A stretch of DNA of 64,000 nucleotides, taken from assembly GCA_002699025.1 (NCBI GenBank), contig PABA01000177.1, positions 17,990-81,989 on the forward strand. The letters are read 5' to 3'. The notes beneath the pieces were generated by a model. That model was not told the origin of the DNA. It was given only the letters and a program-made list of their open reading frames with translations, and ran no database searches. Below are positions 52,648 through 61,694 of this stretch, piece by piece. How positions within the stretch are numbered: the stretch's first letter is position 1; every line of letters starts with the position of its first letter. Both the position numbers and the translations under genes were made by a program. This DNA is from Sandaracinus sp. (lineage in GTDB: Bacteria; Myxococcota_A; Polyangia; Polyangiales; Houyiibacteriaceae).

Positions 52648-54330
52648 GTGTCAGCCTCCCGGAGTGAGATGGACGAGGCCCTCCGCTGGACCAGCGCTGG
52701 CCGCAGCTCGCCGCTGATCCGCATGCTCGGCGGGGCCAGCGGCGGCACCGACCCGCGCGCCTTGCTCCGCCGCCGCGTCGGCATCTACGCGCTCTGCGGC
52801 GCCGCGTTCCTCCTCGGCTACTGGATCTACGGCAACCTCACGGCGCACCTCTACGAGGTCGACCTCCCCACGAGCTGGCTCCTCCACGTCGAGATCCCCC
52901 TCGCCACCGCCTGCGTCTGCGGCTGGCTGGCGGCCCGCCGGCTCCGCCTCGGCATCACCGGCCTCTACACCCTCGAGGCGGCGCTCACGCTCCTCCTCTG
53001 CGGGAGCTACGCCCTCGTCGTCCATCAGGTCGGCGATCGGATCCTGCCCGGCTGGTTCGCGGTCATCGGCTGGATGAACGCCATGACCATGACCCTGCTC
53101 CTCCGCGCCGTCGTCGTGCCGAGCACCATGGGCCGCACCGCCGTCCTCAGCCTCCTCGCCTACGCGGCGCTCTTCTCCGTCGCCACCCAGGTCGACCCGG
53201 CGCCGGCCGAGCTCCTCCGGCTCGAGTTCGGCGCCCCGAGCTACGTCGTCACCTGGGGTCTCGGCTTCACCGCCGTCGGCGCCGTCACCAGCGCCGTCAT
53301 CTACGGCCTGCAGGCCCGCGTCCGCGCCGCGCTCCGCCTCGGCCAGTACCACCTCACGCGCAAGCTCGGCGAGGGCGGGATGGGCGTCGTCTACCTCGCC
53401 GAGCACGTGCTCCTGAAGCGCGAGACGGCCGTGAAGGTCCTCCCGCCCGAGAAGGCGGGCCTCGACGCCATCGCCCGCTTCGAGCGCGAGGTCGTCCACA
53501 CGAGCCGGCTCGCCCACCCGAACACGGTCCAGATCTACGACTACGGGCGCACGCCCCAGGGCCTCTTCTACTACGCCATGGAGTACCTCCAGGGGCTCAC
53601 GCTCGAGGAGCTCGTCGCCGAGGACGGGCCCCAGCCCCCGGCGCGCGTCGTCCACCTGCTCCGCCAGGCCGCCGCCGCCCTCGCCGAGGCGCACGGCCGG
53701 GGCCTGGTCCACCGCGACGTGAAGCCCGCCAACCTGATGGTCTGTCACCGGGGCGGCGTGCCCGACATGCTCAAGGTGCTCGACTTCGGCCTGGTGAAGG
53801 AGCTCGCCACCGCCTCGAAGGACCCCTCGCTCAGCCAGGCCGGCGCCCTCGCCGGGACGCCCCTCTACTTGGCGCCCGAGGCCATCCGCGGCGATGCCCT
53901 CGACGGCCGCGCCGACCTCTACGCCCTCGGCGCCGTGGCCTACTACCTGCTGACCGGGGAGCCCGTCTTCGAGGGGACGACGACCGTCGAGATCTGCGCG
54001 GCCCACCTGCACCGCGAGCCGGCCCCGCCGAGCGAGCGCGTCCCGGAGATCCCGGACGCCCTGGAGGGGTTGGTGCTCCAGCTCCTCGCCAAGGACCCGA
54101 CCGAGCGACCGGCGGACGGCGCGGCGCTGGTGCGCGAGCTCGACGCGCTGCAGCTCGCCGGCTGGGACGCCGACGCCCGCGTCGCCTGGTGGGAGGCCCG
54201 GGGCGCGCTGGTCCGGCGGCTCCGGGCGGGCGAGGCCCCTGCGAGCACGAACCAGACCCTGGCCGTCGCGTTGACCGTCCCCGCGGTCGACCCGGGGGCG
54301 CCGGTCGGGTACTCTCCGGCCGAGCCGTGA
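52648..54330 (+). CDS. Ser/Thr protein kinase with N-terminal multi-pass membrane domain
   Basis: A 560-residue protein. About six hydrophobic segments (about 45-220) precede the kinase domain, an unusual order, since most bacterial Hanks kinases have an N-terminal kinase. The Gly loop LGEGGMGVVY (about 240-249), Lys in TAVKVL (about 263), VHRDVKPAN, DFG and APEA are intact. GTG 52648 fits the leaderless pattern; ATG 52669, with GGAG upstream, is the alternative. Its stop overlaps the cpaB-like start (TGATG). Confidence 0.88.
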   Translation: MSASRSEMDEALRWTSAGRSSPLIRMLGGASGGTDPRALLRRRVGIYALCGAAFLLGYWIYGNLTAHLYEVDLPTSWLLHVEIPLATACVCGWLAARRLRLGITGLYTLEAALTLLLCGSYALVVHQVGDRILPGWFAVIGWMNAMTMTLLLRAVVVPSTMGRTAVLSLLAYAALFSVATQVDPAPAELLRLEFGAPSYVVTWGLGFTAVGAVTSAVIYGLQARVRAALRLGQYHLTRKLGEGGMGVVYLAEHVLLKRETAVKVLPPEKAGLDAIARFEREVVHTSRLAHPNTVQIYDYGRTPQGLFYYAMEYLQGLTLEELVAEDGPQPPARVVHLLRQAAAALAEAHGRGLVHRDVKPANLMVCHRGGVPDMLKVLDFGLVKELATASKDPSLSQAGALAGTPLYLAPEAIRGDALDGRADLYALGAVAYYLLTGEPVFEGTTTVEICAAHLHREPAPPSERVPEIPDALEGLVLQLLAKDPTERPADGAALVRELDALQLAGWDADARVAWWEARGALVRRLRAGEAPASTNQTLAVALTVPAVDPGAPVGYSPAEP

Positions 54331-55139
54331 TGAGCCGAACCACCATGTTGGCCGCCGTGGCCGTCGCCATCCTCGGCGGCGTGCTCTACGCGCTCCACCT
54401 GCGGCATTTCGAGGCCAAGGAGAGCGGCGGCGAGCTCGTGAGCGTCGTCGTCGTGCTCGCGGAGATCCAGGAGGAGGAGCCCATCACCCGGGCCGCCCTG
54501 GGCTTCCGCTCGGTGCCCCGGCGCTTCGTCGAGGATCGGCACGTGAAGGCCGGCCAGATCGACCGCGTCCTGGGCATCCCGGCCACCCGCACGCTGCGCC
54601 CCGGCTTCTGGGTGAACTGGAACGACGTGGGCGCGAACGCGCGCGAGGAGACCAACCTCTCCGACACGGTGCAGGACGGTCTGCGCGCCTTCACCATCGA
54701 GGTCGAGTCCTGGACGCTCGGCAAGATGGTCGCCGCGGGCGACAAGGTGGACGTGCTGATCACCGCGCGGCGTCCGGGCGGCGCGACGCGCCTGACGACC
54801 GTGCTCCTGCAGAACCTGCTCGTGCTCGCCGTGGGCGCGCGGCGGACCTCGCTGAACACCGGCCGCGGGGATGGGGACACGCAGCAGTCGGGGCGGAACA
54901 ACCGCTTCGTCACGCTGGCCGTGAACCTCCAGGAGGCGACGGCGCTCTACCACGCGCTGAGCTTCGCCGAGCGCCTGCACCTCGTCGTGCGCAACCCGGA
55001 CGACGCGGAGCTGATGCGCGACGTGCCGATGACGACCGACACGGACCTCATCGAGGCCGAGCGCCGGGCGATGATCCAGTTCCGCCGCGTCTTCCAGCAG
55101 CAGCAGGAGACGCAGCCGGCCATCGACCGCGTCGACTAG
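54330..55139 (+). CDS. CpaB/RcpC-like Flp pilus assembly protein (SAF domain)
   Basis: A 269-residue protein with an N-terminal membrane helix (about 6-22). A SAF-type region (VVVVLAEIQEEEPITRAALGFRSVP) and the CpaB core (VPATRTLRPG-like, FTIEVESWTLGKMVAAGDKVDVLIT, TVLLQNLLVLAVG) follow. CpaB is a periplasmic secretin partner in Tad pili. No other tad/cpa gene is nearby; instead it is translationally coupled to a membrane kinase. Confidence 0.82.
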   Translation: MSRTTMLAAVAVAILGGVLYALHLRHFEAKESGGELVSVVVVLAEIQEEEPITRAALGFRSVPRRFVEDRHVKAGQIDRVLGIPATRTLRPGFWVNWNDVGANAREETNLSDTVQDGLRAFTIEVESWTLGKMVAAGDKVDVLITARRPGGATRLTTVLLQNLLVLAVGARRTSLNTGRGDGDTQQSGRNNRFVTLAVNLQEATALYHALSFAERLHLVVRNPDDAELMRDVPMTTDTDLIEAERRAMIQFRRVFQQQQETQPAIDRVD

Positions 55140-55146
55140 CGGCCTC

Positions 55147-55893
55147 TCAGGCCTCGTCGGGAACCGCGCTGGGAGCGGTGGACGTCGACGCCGAGCCCGT
55201 CGGCACGGAGTCCGTCGGCACCGAGCCCGTCGGCACCGCGTCCGTCGGCACGGAGTCCGTCGGCACGGAGTCCATCGGTACCGGGCCCGTGGGTGCGCGC
55301 CGGTACCAGAGGTCGACGAGGAGCACCCAGAGGGCCGCGGCGGTCCAGCCGGCGAGGACGTCGCTCGGGTAGTGGACGCCGAGGTAGGTGCGGGTCCAGC
55401 CGACGACCAGCGGGAGGAAGAAGAGCCCCCAGGCGTGCTTCCGGTAGGCGGCGTGGGAGCCGGGCTCGAGCCGGCGGACGACGAGGAAGAGGGCCAGGGC
55501 GAAGGCCATCGTCGACTGGCTGTGGCCGCTCGGGAAGGAGAGCCCGCGGGGCTCGTAGACCCGCGCCACGATGGTCGGCCGGGGGCGCGCGAAGAGCATC
55601 TTCAGGCCCTCGTTCAGGAGCGCCGAGCCCCCGAGCGCGGCCGCGAGGAAGACGCCCGTGCGGCGGCGCGCGGCGAAGGCGGCGATCGTCACGAGGGCGC
55701 ACATGGGCACCATCACCTCGTGGCCGCCGAGGTGGGTCAGGCCGCGGACGACGGCCGTGAGCGCGGGGCCGCGGAGGGCTTCGTGGAGCCGGAGCCAGGC
55801 GCCGTCGAAGAGGATCGGCGCGTCCTCGACGAGCGCGCCGAGCGCACCGAAGAGGAGCGCGAGGGGCGTCAAGAGCAGGGCAGGGAGCCGCAC
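55147..55893 (-). CDS. PAP2 family membrane phosphatase
   Basis: A 248-residue protein with several membrane helices and the phosphatase signature K-x6-RP (KMLFARPRP), PSGHS and R-x5-GVHYPSD-x-x-A-G, as in lipid phosphatases. Possible substrate is undecaprenyl pyrophosphate or another lipid phosphate. The last about 45 residues are five-residue repeats (VPTDS type) encoded by 15-bp repeats. The start is GTG, placed by the TATGCT element. Confidence 0.9.
   Translation of the reverse strand: MRLPALLLTPLALLFGALGALVEDAPILFDGAWLRLHEALRGPALTAVVRGLTHLGGHEVMVPMCALVTIAAFAARRRTGVFLAAALGGSALLNEGLKMLFARPRPTIVARVYEPRGLSFPSGHSQSTMAFALALFLVVRRLEPGSHAAYRKHAWGLFFLPLVVGWTRTYLGVHYPSDVLAGWTAAALWVLLVDLWYRRAPTGPVPMDSVPTDSVPTDAVPTGSVPTDSVPTGSASTSTAPSAVPDEA
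55199..55288 (-). repeat. 15-bp tandem repeat in the PAP2 gene
   Basis: Six units related to GTCGGCACGGAGTCC encode the Pro-Thr-Asp-Ser-Val tail. Confidence 0.85.
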
Positions 55894-55905
55894 CGGGTCA
55901 GCATA
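55894..55905 (-). promoter_or_regulatory. Leaderless -10 element of the PAP2 gene
   Basis: TATGCT at 55905-55900, then 6 nt, then GTG 55893. Confidence 0.55.
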
Positions 55906-56068
55906 CTCCGGAGCGCCGGCCTGTGGACGGAGGCCGCCCGGCGCGTCGCTCGAGGCCCTGGCGAGGGAGTGTCTCGAGGCTCGGCGAATCGAGCGCGAGC
56001 ACGAGCACGCACGAGCACGCGGGGCTCTCGAAACCGTTCCGCGCCGGATCCGGGACCCCGTGCGTCGC

Positions 56069-56602
56069 TCAGAGGCGGGGCGGGTCGTCGCCGTTCGGGT
56101 TGCCGAAGGGGGGCGCGGCGGGCTGGCCGCGGCGGGCGTCGAAGTGCTCGAGGACCCAGCGCACGGTCGGGAAGGCGAGCTCGTCCCAGGGGAGGGCGTC
56201 CCAGGCGACGAGCGCGACCTCCTCGCTCTCCGGGCCGGCCTCCACGTGCGGGTCGAGCAGGCGCGCGCGGAAGAGCATCTGCACCTGGCTGATGTGCCGC
56301 ACCGTGTAGACGGCGAGCAGGTCGTCGATGGCGATCTTCGCGCGCGCCTCCTCCCAGGCCTCGCGCGCGGCGCCCTCCTCGGGCGTCTCGCCCAGCTCGA
56401 GGTAGCCCGCGGGGATCGTCCACCAGCCCTTGCGCGGCTCGATGGCGCGCCGGCACATCAGGATGCGCCCCTCGTGCTCGACGACGCTGCCGACGACGAT
56501 CTTGGGGTTCTCGTAGTCGACGAAGCCGCAGCGATCGCAGACGCGCCGCTCCCGATCGTCGCCGGCGGGCACGCGCCGCCGAAACCGCACCTCTTCGCCC
56601 AT
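56069..56602 (-). CDS. Nudix hydrolase with N-terminal zinc ribbon
   Basis: A 177-residue protein with an N-terminal CDRCGFVDYENPK zinc-ribbon-like start, as in NudC-type and related Nudix proteins. The Nudix box GYLELGETPEEGAAREAWEEAR follows, keeping REAxEE but with Arg/Ala in place of the final Gly-hydrophobic pair. It would hydrolyse nucleoside diphosphate-linked compounds; substrate unknown. ATG 56602 is preceded by GAGGAACGAG. Confidence 0.88.
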   Translation of the reverse strand: MGEEVRFRRRVPAGDDRERRVCDRCGFVDYENPKIVVGSVVEHEGRILMCRRAIEPRKGWWTIPAGYLELGETPEEGAAREAWEEARAKIAIDDLLAVYTVRHISQVQMLFRARLLDPHVEAGPESEEVALVAWDALPWDELAFPTVRWVLEHFDARRGQPAAPPFGNPNGDDPPRL

Positions 56603-56926
56603 GCCTCGTTCCTCGCGCCGTCGCGGCGGAAAGGCAAGGGTGGGGGTCGCGGGAGTGGTGTGTGGAGGGTGGCGTGGTGCGGCGGGAGGGGGTGTGGTGC
56701 GGGGAGGCCCCTTCGGCCCGGCGGCAGGGGTACGGGGCTCTCGTCCGCCACCGGTGTCGGCCTTCTGGCTGCGGGCACGGGCAGGGGCAGGGGCAGGGGC
56801 ACGGGTTTTCCGTCCTCCGGGGTCGCCGGTGTGGCGGAGCGCCCCGACCGGGGCCTGCCGCGCCGGTCGGGGCGCCGGCAGGGGGCGGGCGCCGACGTCG
56901 GCATCGTTCCTGCTCCTCTTCCGGGC

Positions 56927-57148
56927 ATGGATCAGAAGAACGAGCTCAAGCACCGCATCGAAGCCAAGCAGAAGGAGCTCGAGGCACGCCTCGCGAAGCT
57001 GAAGGCCGACTCGAGCCAGAGCGCCCGTCAGGAGCGTCAGGAGATCGAGAACAAGCTCGACGACCTGAAGCAGCGCATGGGCGACTCCTGGGACGACTTC
57101 TCCGAGAAGGTCGCCGGCAAGCTGAACGAGTGGCTGAAGGCCGCCTGA
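56927..57148 (+). CDS. Small helical (coiled-coil) protein
   Basis: A 73-residue, very charged protein, all heptad-like helix (KNELKHRIEAKQKELEARLAKL ... EIENKLDDLKQRM) ending WDDFSEKVAGKLNEWLKAA. No signal peptide. Its codon use fits the genome. It is followed by a strong hairpin. It resembles small stress- or DNA-associated helical proteins, but no family is claimed. Confidence 0.7.
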   Translation: MDQKNELKHRIEAKQKELEARLAKLKADSSQSARQERQEIENKLDDLKQRMGDSWDDFSEKVAGKLNEWLKAA

Positions 57149-57186
57149 GCGGCGCCCGCTCCCGCCCCCACTCCCCGCACGACGAG

Positions 57187-57219
57187 AGAGGCCGCCGAGC
57201 TCCAAGCCCGGCGGCCTCT
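57187..57219. terminator. Terminator hairpin
   Basis: Perfect 11-bp stem AGAGGCCGCCG / CGGCGGCCTCT with an 11-nt loop, between two convergent genes. Confidence 0.7.
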
Positions 57220-57274
57220 TCGCGTCGTCTTCTCGCGGCGCCGGGTGACGTCCCCGACGCTCACGCGACGATCG

Positions 57275-59491
57275 TCACTCCGCCGCTTCCGGGACCGCCT
57301 TGCGCTCCGAGAGGCCGACCGCCTCGCAGAGGATCTCGGCGATGTCGCGCTGCGCGACGTCCTCTTCCTTGTCCTCGCCCTTGATGCCGTCGGTGAGCAT
57401 CGTCATGCAGAAGGGGCAGGCCGAGGCGACGGTGGTCGCGCCCGTGTCGAGCAGCTGCAGCGTGCGCTTGGTGTTCACGCGCGTGCCGCCGGTCTCCTCC
57501 ATGAAGTACTGCGCGCCGCCGGCGCCACAGCACAGCCCCTGCTGCTTGCTCCAGTAGGGCACCTCGACGAGCTCGACGCCCTCGATGGCCTCGAGGATCT
57601 GCCGCGGCGACTCGTAGACCTGGTTGTAGCGGCCGAGGTAGCAGCTGTCGTGGTAGACCATCCGGCCCTGCACGGCGTGCTTCGGCTCGAGCTTCCCGGC
57701 TACGAGCAGCCCGTTCAGGTAGTCCGCGTGGTGCACCACGTCGTACTGGCCGCCGAAGTCCGGGTACTCGTTGAGCAGCGTGTTGAAGCAGTGCGGGCAG
57801 GCGGTGATGATCGTCTTCTTCTCCGCCTCGTAGCCCGCGAGCGTCTCGACGTTCTGCTCCGCCATGATCTGGAAGAGGAACTCGTTGCCGCCGCGCCGCG
57901 CCGGGTCGCCGGTGCAGCTCTCCTCGGTGCCGAGGATGGCGAAGTCGACGCCGGCCTCCTGGAGCAGGAGCGCGACGCTCCGCGCGACCTTCTGGGCCCG
58001 GTCGTCGAAGCTCGCCGCGCAGCCGACCCAGTAGAGCACCTCGGCGTCCGGCCGGTCCTTCAGGAGCGGCACGTCGAGGCCCTCGGTCCAGTCCGCCCGG
58101 TCCATGTTGGACACGTTCCAGGGGTTGCCGTTGCGCTCGATGCCGTTGAAGGCGCGCTGGAGGTCGGGCGGGAACTCGCCCTTCATCATGACCTCCTCGC
58201 GACGCATTCCGACGATCTTGTCGACGTAGCTGATCATCACCGGGCACTGCTCCTCGCAGGCGCGGCAGGACGTGCAGCTCCAGATGACGTCCGGGTGGAG
58301 GATGTGCGGGAGGATCTCCACGTCCGCCGCGTCCTGGAGGAAGTAGGCGCCCTCCGGGGCGTGCGGGAAGGTGTGGAGCGGCTCCTTCTCGTCCGTCTCG
58401 AGCTCCGCGCCCCCGGCGCGCGGCGCGTCCTGCGGGCGCTGCACGTCGTCGTCCTTGCCGAACACCGAGTACTCGGAGGCGTAGAGGTGGTCGCGGAGCG
58501 CCAGCGTGAGGTGCTTCGGCGAGAGGACCTTGTCCGTCACGTAGGCCGGGCAGTTGTCGCTGCAGCGGCCGCACTCGGTGCAGGTGTAGAGGTCGAGGAT
58601 GTCCGTGTAGGTGAGGTCCCGGATCGTCTTGATGCCGAGGGCCTCCTCGCGCTCGATCTTGCCCTCCATGTCCTCGACCTTCGGCAGCGCCGCCGGCTTC
58701 GGGTCGTACGCGAAGACGTTCGGCATGACCGTGAGGATGTGGAAGTGCTTCGAGTAGGGGAGGATGTTCAGGAAGAGCAGGACCCAGGCGGCGTGCCACC
58801 AGAAGCCGGCGTGCTCGAAGACCTTGATGGTCCCCATGGACGCGCCGTCGAGGAGGATGCCGATGACCGAGCCGAAGGGCTCGTACCAGGCCCAGTGCAC
58901 GCTGGTGTTCGCGGCCTTGGCCTCCACGGCGAGGTGGCCGCCGACGTAGAAGAAGTCGGCCGCCATCATCGAGAAGATGATGAAGAGGATGAGGTTCGGC
59001 TCGAAGCCGAGGGTCATGCGCGGCTTGTCGCCGACGGCCTCCGGGTCACCGCTGTCCTTGCCCTTCTTCGAGAGGCGCAGGTACCAGAAGGCCACCGCGC
59101 CGGCCATGGCGCCCGCCGCGGCGAGCTCCTTGCCGAGCGAGTAGAGCTTGCCGAACCAGTGCTCGGTGCTGAGCAGGCCGAAGAAGAAGTTCCAGTCGTA
59201 GTCGAAGCCGCGACCCCAGAGCAGGATCGAGTTCAGCAGCAGGACGTTGAACGCGGCGAAGATGACGATGTGGGCGAGGCCGGCCGTGAGGTAGCCCTTC
59301 TTCTTCCACATCTTCTCCTGGCCGAGGGCGGTCAGGAGGACCTTCTTGGTGCGCAGGACGAGCTGGCCGGGCGTCCACTGGAAGCGGGGATCGGGGCGGC
59401 CGATCATGACCTGGCGGTAGCGCCGGTAGACGGACCAGCTGAAGAACGCCAGCGTGCTGACGAGCACGAGAGTCATGGCGATGGGGCTCAT
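57275..59491 (-). CDS. Membrane-bound Fe-S oxidoreductase (HdrD/GlpC-type CCG domains)
   Basis: A 738-residue protein. The N-terminal half has several membrane helices in a respiratory nitrate-reductase-gamma-like arrangement (about 5-290). Two [4Fe-4S] ferredoxin motifs (CTECGRCSDNCP and CTSCRACEEQCP) follow, then two CCG cysteine-rich domains with CTGDPARR, CPHCFNTL, DSCYLGRYN, CCGAGG and CPFCMTML. Such proteins pass electrons between a soluble flavoprotein (often ETF) and the quinone pool. An AGGAG site precedes the ATG, and a well-spaced sigma-70-type promoter lies at 59575-59603. Confidence 0.88.
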   Translation of the reverse strand: MSPIAMTLVLVSTLAFFSWSVYRRYRQVMIGRPDPRFQWTPGQLVLRTKKVLLTALGQEKMWKKKGYLTAGLAHIVIFAAFNVLLLNSILLWGRGFDYDWNFFFGLLSTEHWFGKLYSLGKELAAAGAMAGAVAFWYLRLSKKGKDSGDPEAVGDKPRMTLGFEPNLILFIIFSMMAADFFYVGGHLAVEAKAANTSVHWAWYEPFGSVIGILLDGASMGTIKVFEHAGFWWHAAWVLLFLNILPYSKHFHILTVMPNVFAYDPKPAALPKVEDMEGKIEREEALGIKTIRDLTYTDILDLYTCTECGRCSDNCPAYVTDKVLSPKHLTLALRDHLYASEYSVFGKDDDVQRPQDAPRAGGAELETDEKEPLHTFPHAPEGAYFLQDAADVEILPHILHPDVIWSCTSCRACEEQCPVMISYVDKIVGMRREEVMMKGEFPPDLQRAFNGIERNGNPWNVSNMDRADWTEGLDVPLLKDRPDAEVLYWVGCAASFDDRAQKVARSVALLLQEAGVDFAILGTEESCTGDPARRGGNEFLFQIMAEQNVETLAGYEAEKKTIITACPHCFNTLLNEYPDFGGQYDVVHHADYLNGLLVAGKLEPKHAVQGRMVYHDSCYLGRYNQVYESPRQILEAIEGVELVEVPYWSKQQGLCCGAGGAQYFMEETGGTRVNTKRTLQLLDTGATTVASACPFCMTMLTDGIKGEDKEEDVAQRDIAEILCEAVGLSERKAVPEAAE

Positions 59492-59574
59492 GAGTAGCTC
59501 CTGGGAATCGGTGCCGGCGCGGGTGCGCCGGGGGCGGAGTCGACGTTCCTCGTGGGTCGCCGCACCGCCCCCGC

Positions 59575-59603
59575 TGCATAGGAGGCGGGGCCCGGGAAGT
59601 CAA
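59575..59603 (-). promoter_or_regulatory. Sigma-70-type promoter of the Fe-S oxidoreductase
   Basis: TTGACT-N17-TATGCA on the minus strand, the best canonical promoter in the window. The leader of about 75 nt carries a normal ribosome binding site, unlike the leaderless genes. It lies within a 320-bp divergent intergenic region (59492-59811) shared with the MarR gene. Confidence 0.65.
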
Positions 59604-59799
59604 CGAATGCGGCCCATCGCCGAGGGGGGCGAGGGGCGTCTTTCCACGCGCGCGCGAGGGCGCGGGCGACTCCTGGGGGGCCGGCGCGCGAGACGGAGCG
59701 GCGCCGCGCGAGCGAGCGGTCGGCCTCGGCGAACGGCGGGGTCGGTGAGAAAAAACATCGTGCCCTAATCTTTCGGGGGCGAAGCGCTCCGTCGCGTGC

Positions 59800-59811
59800 T
59801 ATCCGCGATCC
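59800..59811 (+). promoter_or_regulatory. Leaderless -10 element of the second MarR gene
   Basis: TATCCG, then 6 nt, then GTG 59812. The hexamer lacks the final T, so this is a weaker match. Confidence 0.4.
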
Positions 59812-60357
59812 GTGGGCAGTCGCTTCGAGGAAAGCATCCTGGTCTCCATCCGCCGGATGACGCGGGCCATCGATCTGCACAGCCGGCAGCTCGCCAAGCA
59901 GCACGAGCTGACCGGGCCGCAGCTCGTCTGTCTGCGGCAGATCCACCGGGAAGAGGAGACCAGCCCGACGAAGCTCGCCCGCACGGTCTCGCTCAGCCAG
60001 GCCACGGTGACCGGCATCCTCGACCGGCTCGAGCGGGACGGCCTGGTGCGCCGGGAGCGGAGCGCGCGCGACAAGCGGAAGGTGCTCCTCTCGCTCACGG
60101 ACAAGGGCCTCAAGCTCGTCCGCGCGGCGCCCTCGCCGCTCTCCGAGGAGTTCCGCAGCCGCCTCGCCTCCCTCCCGGAGGGGGAGCAGGCGATGATCGA
60201 CTGGATCCTCCGCCGCGTCGTCGAGATGATGGAGGCCGGGGACTTCGACGCCTCGCCGCTGATGAGCACGGGCCCGGCGACGGCCCAGGCCGGCGACATC
60301 GCGGACTTCCTCGAGCACGACCCGGCCGCCCAGGACGACGTCGACGCCGCCGAGTGA
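59812..60357 (+). CDS. MarR family transcription regulator
   Basis: A 181-residue protein. The winged HTH is LTGPQLVCLRQIHREEETSPTKLARTVSLSQATVTGILDRLERDGLVRRERSARDKRKVLLSLTDKG, a complete MarR core. The C-terminal dimer helices are followed by an Asp/Ala-rich tail. It is divergent from the Fe-S oxidoreductase and could control it (inference). GTG start. Confidence 0.9.
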   Translation: MGSRFEESILVSIRRMTRAIDLHSRQLAKQHELTGPQLVCLRQIHREEETSPTKLARTVSLSQATVTGILDRLERDGLVRRERSARDKRKVLLSLTDKGLKLVRAAPSPLSEEFRSRLASLPEGEQAMIDWILRRVVEMMEAGDFDASPLMSTGPATAQAGDIADFLEHDPAAQDDVDAAE

Positions 60358-60761
60358 GCGGGCTCTCGGCGCTGCCATCGAGCCCCCACCGCCGCCCACA
60401 GCGCGCGAAACGCGTGCCCGGCCGTCGCTCCCCCTTCGTGCGCTACGGGCTCTGCTTGCAGCGAGCGGGCCGGGGGGCTACCACTTCCTCACTGGGCCCA
60501 GGGCCCAAATCCTTCGTATGCTAAGTATTTTCTCGCTCTCGCTGCGCGCGCTCCCTCCGGCCCATGGGGTCGAGGCCGATCGGCGCGCCGTGGGGCGACG
60601 CGACGCCGCGAAGGTCGAACGCATCATCTGGAGCCAGCCGCCGGCCGCGTCCGCCTGAGGCCATGGCTCGTCGTGGGAGCGTGGGGCGCTGGGCGCCCGG
60701 CTCCCCGCGCTTCGCGTCGGCCTCTCGGGCGGCGCATCGGACGGGAAGGAGAGAACGGGTT
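60358..60761. other. 404-bp gene-free stretch with palindrome and -10-like element
   Basis: Contains a perfect palindrome TGGGCCC-A-GGGCCCA (60493-60507) followed by an A/T-rich patch with TATGCT (60517-60522) and TAAGTATTTT. This looks like an operator and promoter for the next gene, which would then have a leader of about 230 nt. I saw no known riboswitch or small RNA in it. Confidence 0.4.
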
Positions 60762-61694
60762 TTGTCGGAACAGCTCTTCGTGCATCGGCACCGGCCGGAG
60801 TGGGGTCGGGCCATCGTCGCCTCGCAGGGGGCCGGGCGCCGCGTCTACCAGTTCGAGGACGGGCGCACGCGCGTCATCGCCCACGACTACTGGGATCTGA
60901 TGGAGCCCGTGGAGGAGGGCGCCGAGGGCCTCGGCAAGTCCCTCCGCCGCCTGCGTCTGCTCGTGAAGGGCACCGACTCCTCGATGCGTTCGTCGCCGCC
61001 GCCGAAGGCGAGCAAGGACTCCGGGGACCAGATCGAGATCTTCAAGTCGGCGCTCGCCGACGGCTTCCAGGAGGCGAGCTATACCTCGCGCTACCGGGGC
61101 GCCGAGGACCGCACGCGGAAGTCGCAGATCGACCCGAAGATCGAGCTCGCCCAGGAGAAGCTCGTCGAGGCCGAGGTGCCGCTCCCCCAGGGGAAGGACG
61201 CGAAGGCGTGGCTCGACCTGGTGCGTGAGGTGATCTTCGCGACGGACCTGCTGACCGCGTCCGAGCGGAAGGCGCTGCAGGGCGTGAAGGGCGACGGCGT
61301 GGAGGCGGTGGCGATCACCTCCTGGCGCCTGGTCTACGACGACGAGCACCCGTTCCCCGAGCGCTTCGAGGCGTGGGTGGACGCGCTCGAGGAGGCCGGC
61401 GCGCGGCCGACCTGGGGCCTGGCGACGTCGCTGCCGGCGCTGCTCGATCCGCAGAAGCACGTCTGCGTGCGCACCAGCGTCTTCCGGGCGCAGGCGTCGA
61501 CGATCATGCCGACGCTGAGCGTCGACCCGGAGGCGGATCTCGCGGTGTACGAGGCGCTGCAGAAGATGGTCCTCGACCTGCGCAAGCGGCTCGAGAAGGA
61601 GGGGCTCGAGCCCCGGGACCTCTTCGACGTACGAAATTTCATTTGGCTCACGCTCCGGAAGGACGCGGAGCGCAAGCTCGGGGAGATGGCATGA
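60762..61694 (+). CDS. Hypothetical protein with N-terminal tudor-like (DUF3553-type) domain
   Basis: A 310-residue protein. TTG 60762 was chosen because AAGGAG lies 10 nt upstream and the protein then begins SEQLFVHRHRPEWGRAIVASQ. That segment plus VYQFEDGRTRVIAHDYWDLMEPV resembles the small beta-barrel DUF3553/tudor-like fold. The rest is helical and unassigned (EQL...VRNFIWLTLRKDAERKLGEM). Its stop overlaps the next start (ATGA), so the pair works together. An ATG-started longer form (60564) has poor codon bias. Confidence 0.6.
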   Translation: MSEQLFVHRHRPEWGRAIVASQGAGRRVYQFEDGRTRVIAHDYWDLMEPVEEGAEGLGKSLRRLRLLVKGTDSSMRSSPPPKASKDSGDQIEIFKSALADGFQEASYTSRYRGAEDRTRKSQIDPKIELAQEKLVEAEVPLPQGKDAKAWLDLVREVIFATDLLTASERKALQGVKGDGVEAVAITSWRLVYDDEHPFPERFEAWVDALEEAGARPTWGLATSLPALLDPQKHVCVRTSVFRAQASTIMPTLSVDPEADLAVYEALQKMVLDLRKRLEKEGLEPRDLFDVRNFIWLTLRKDAERKLGEMA

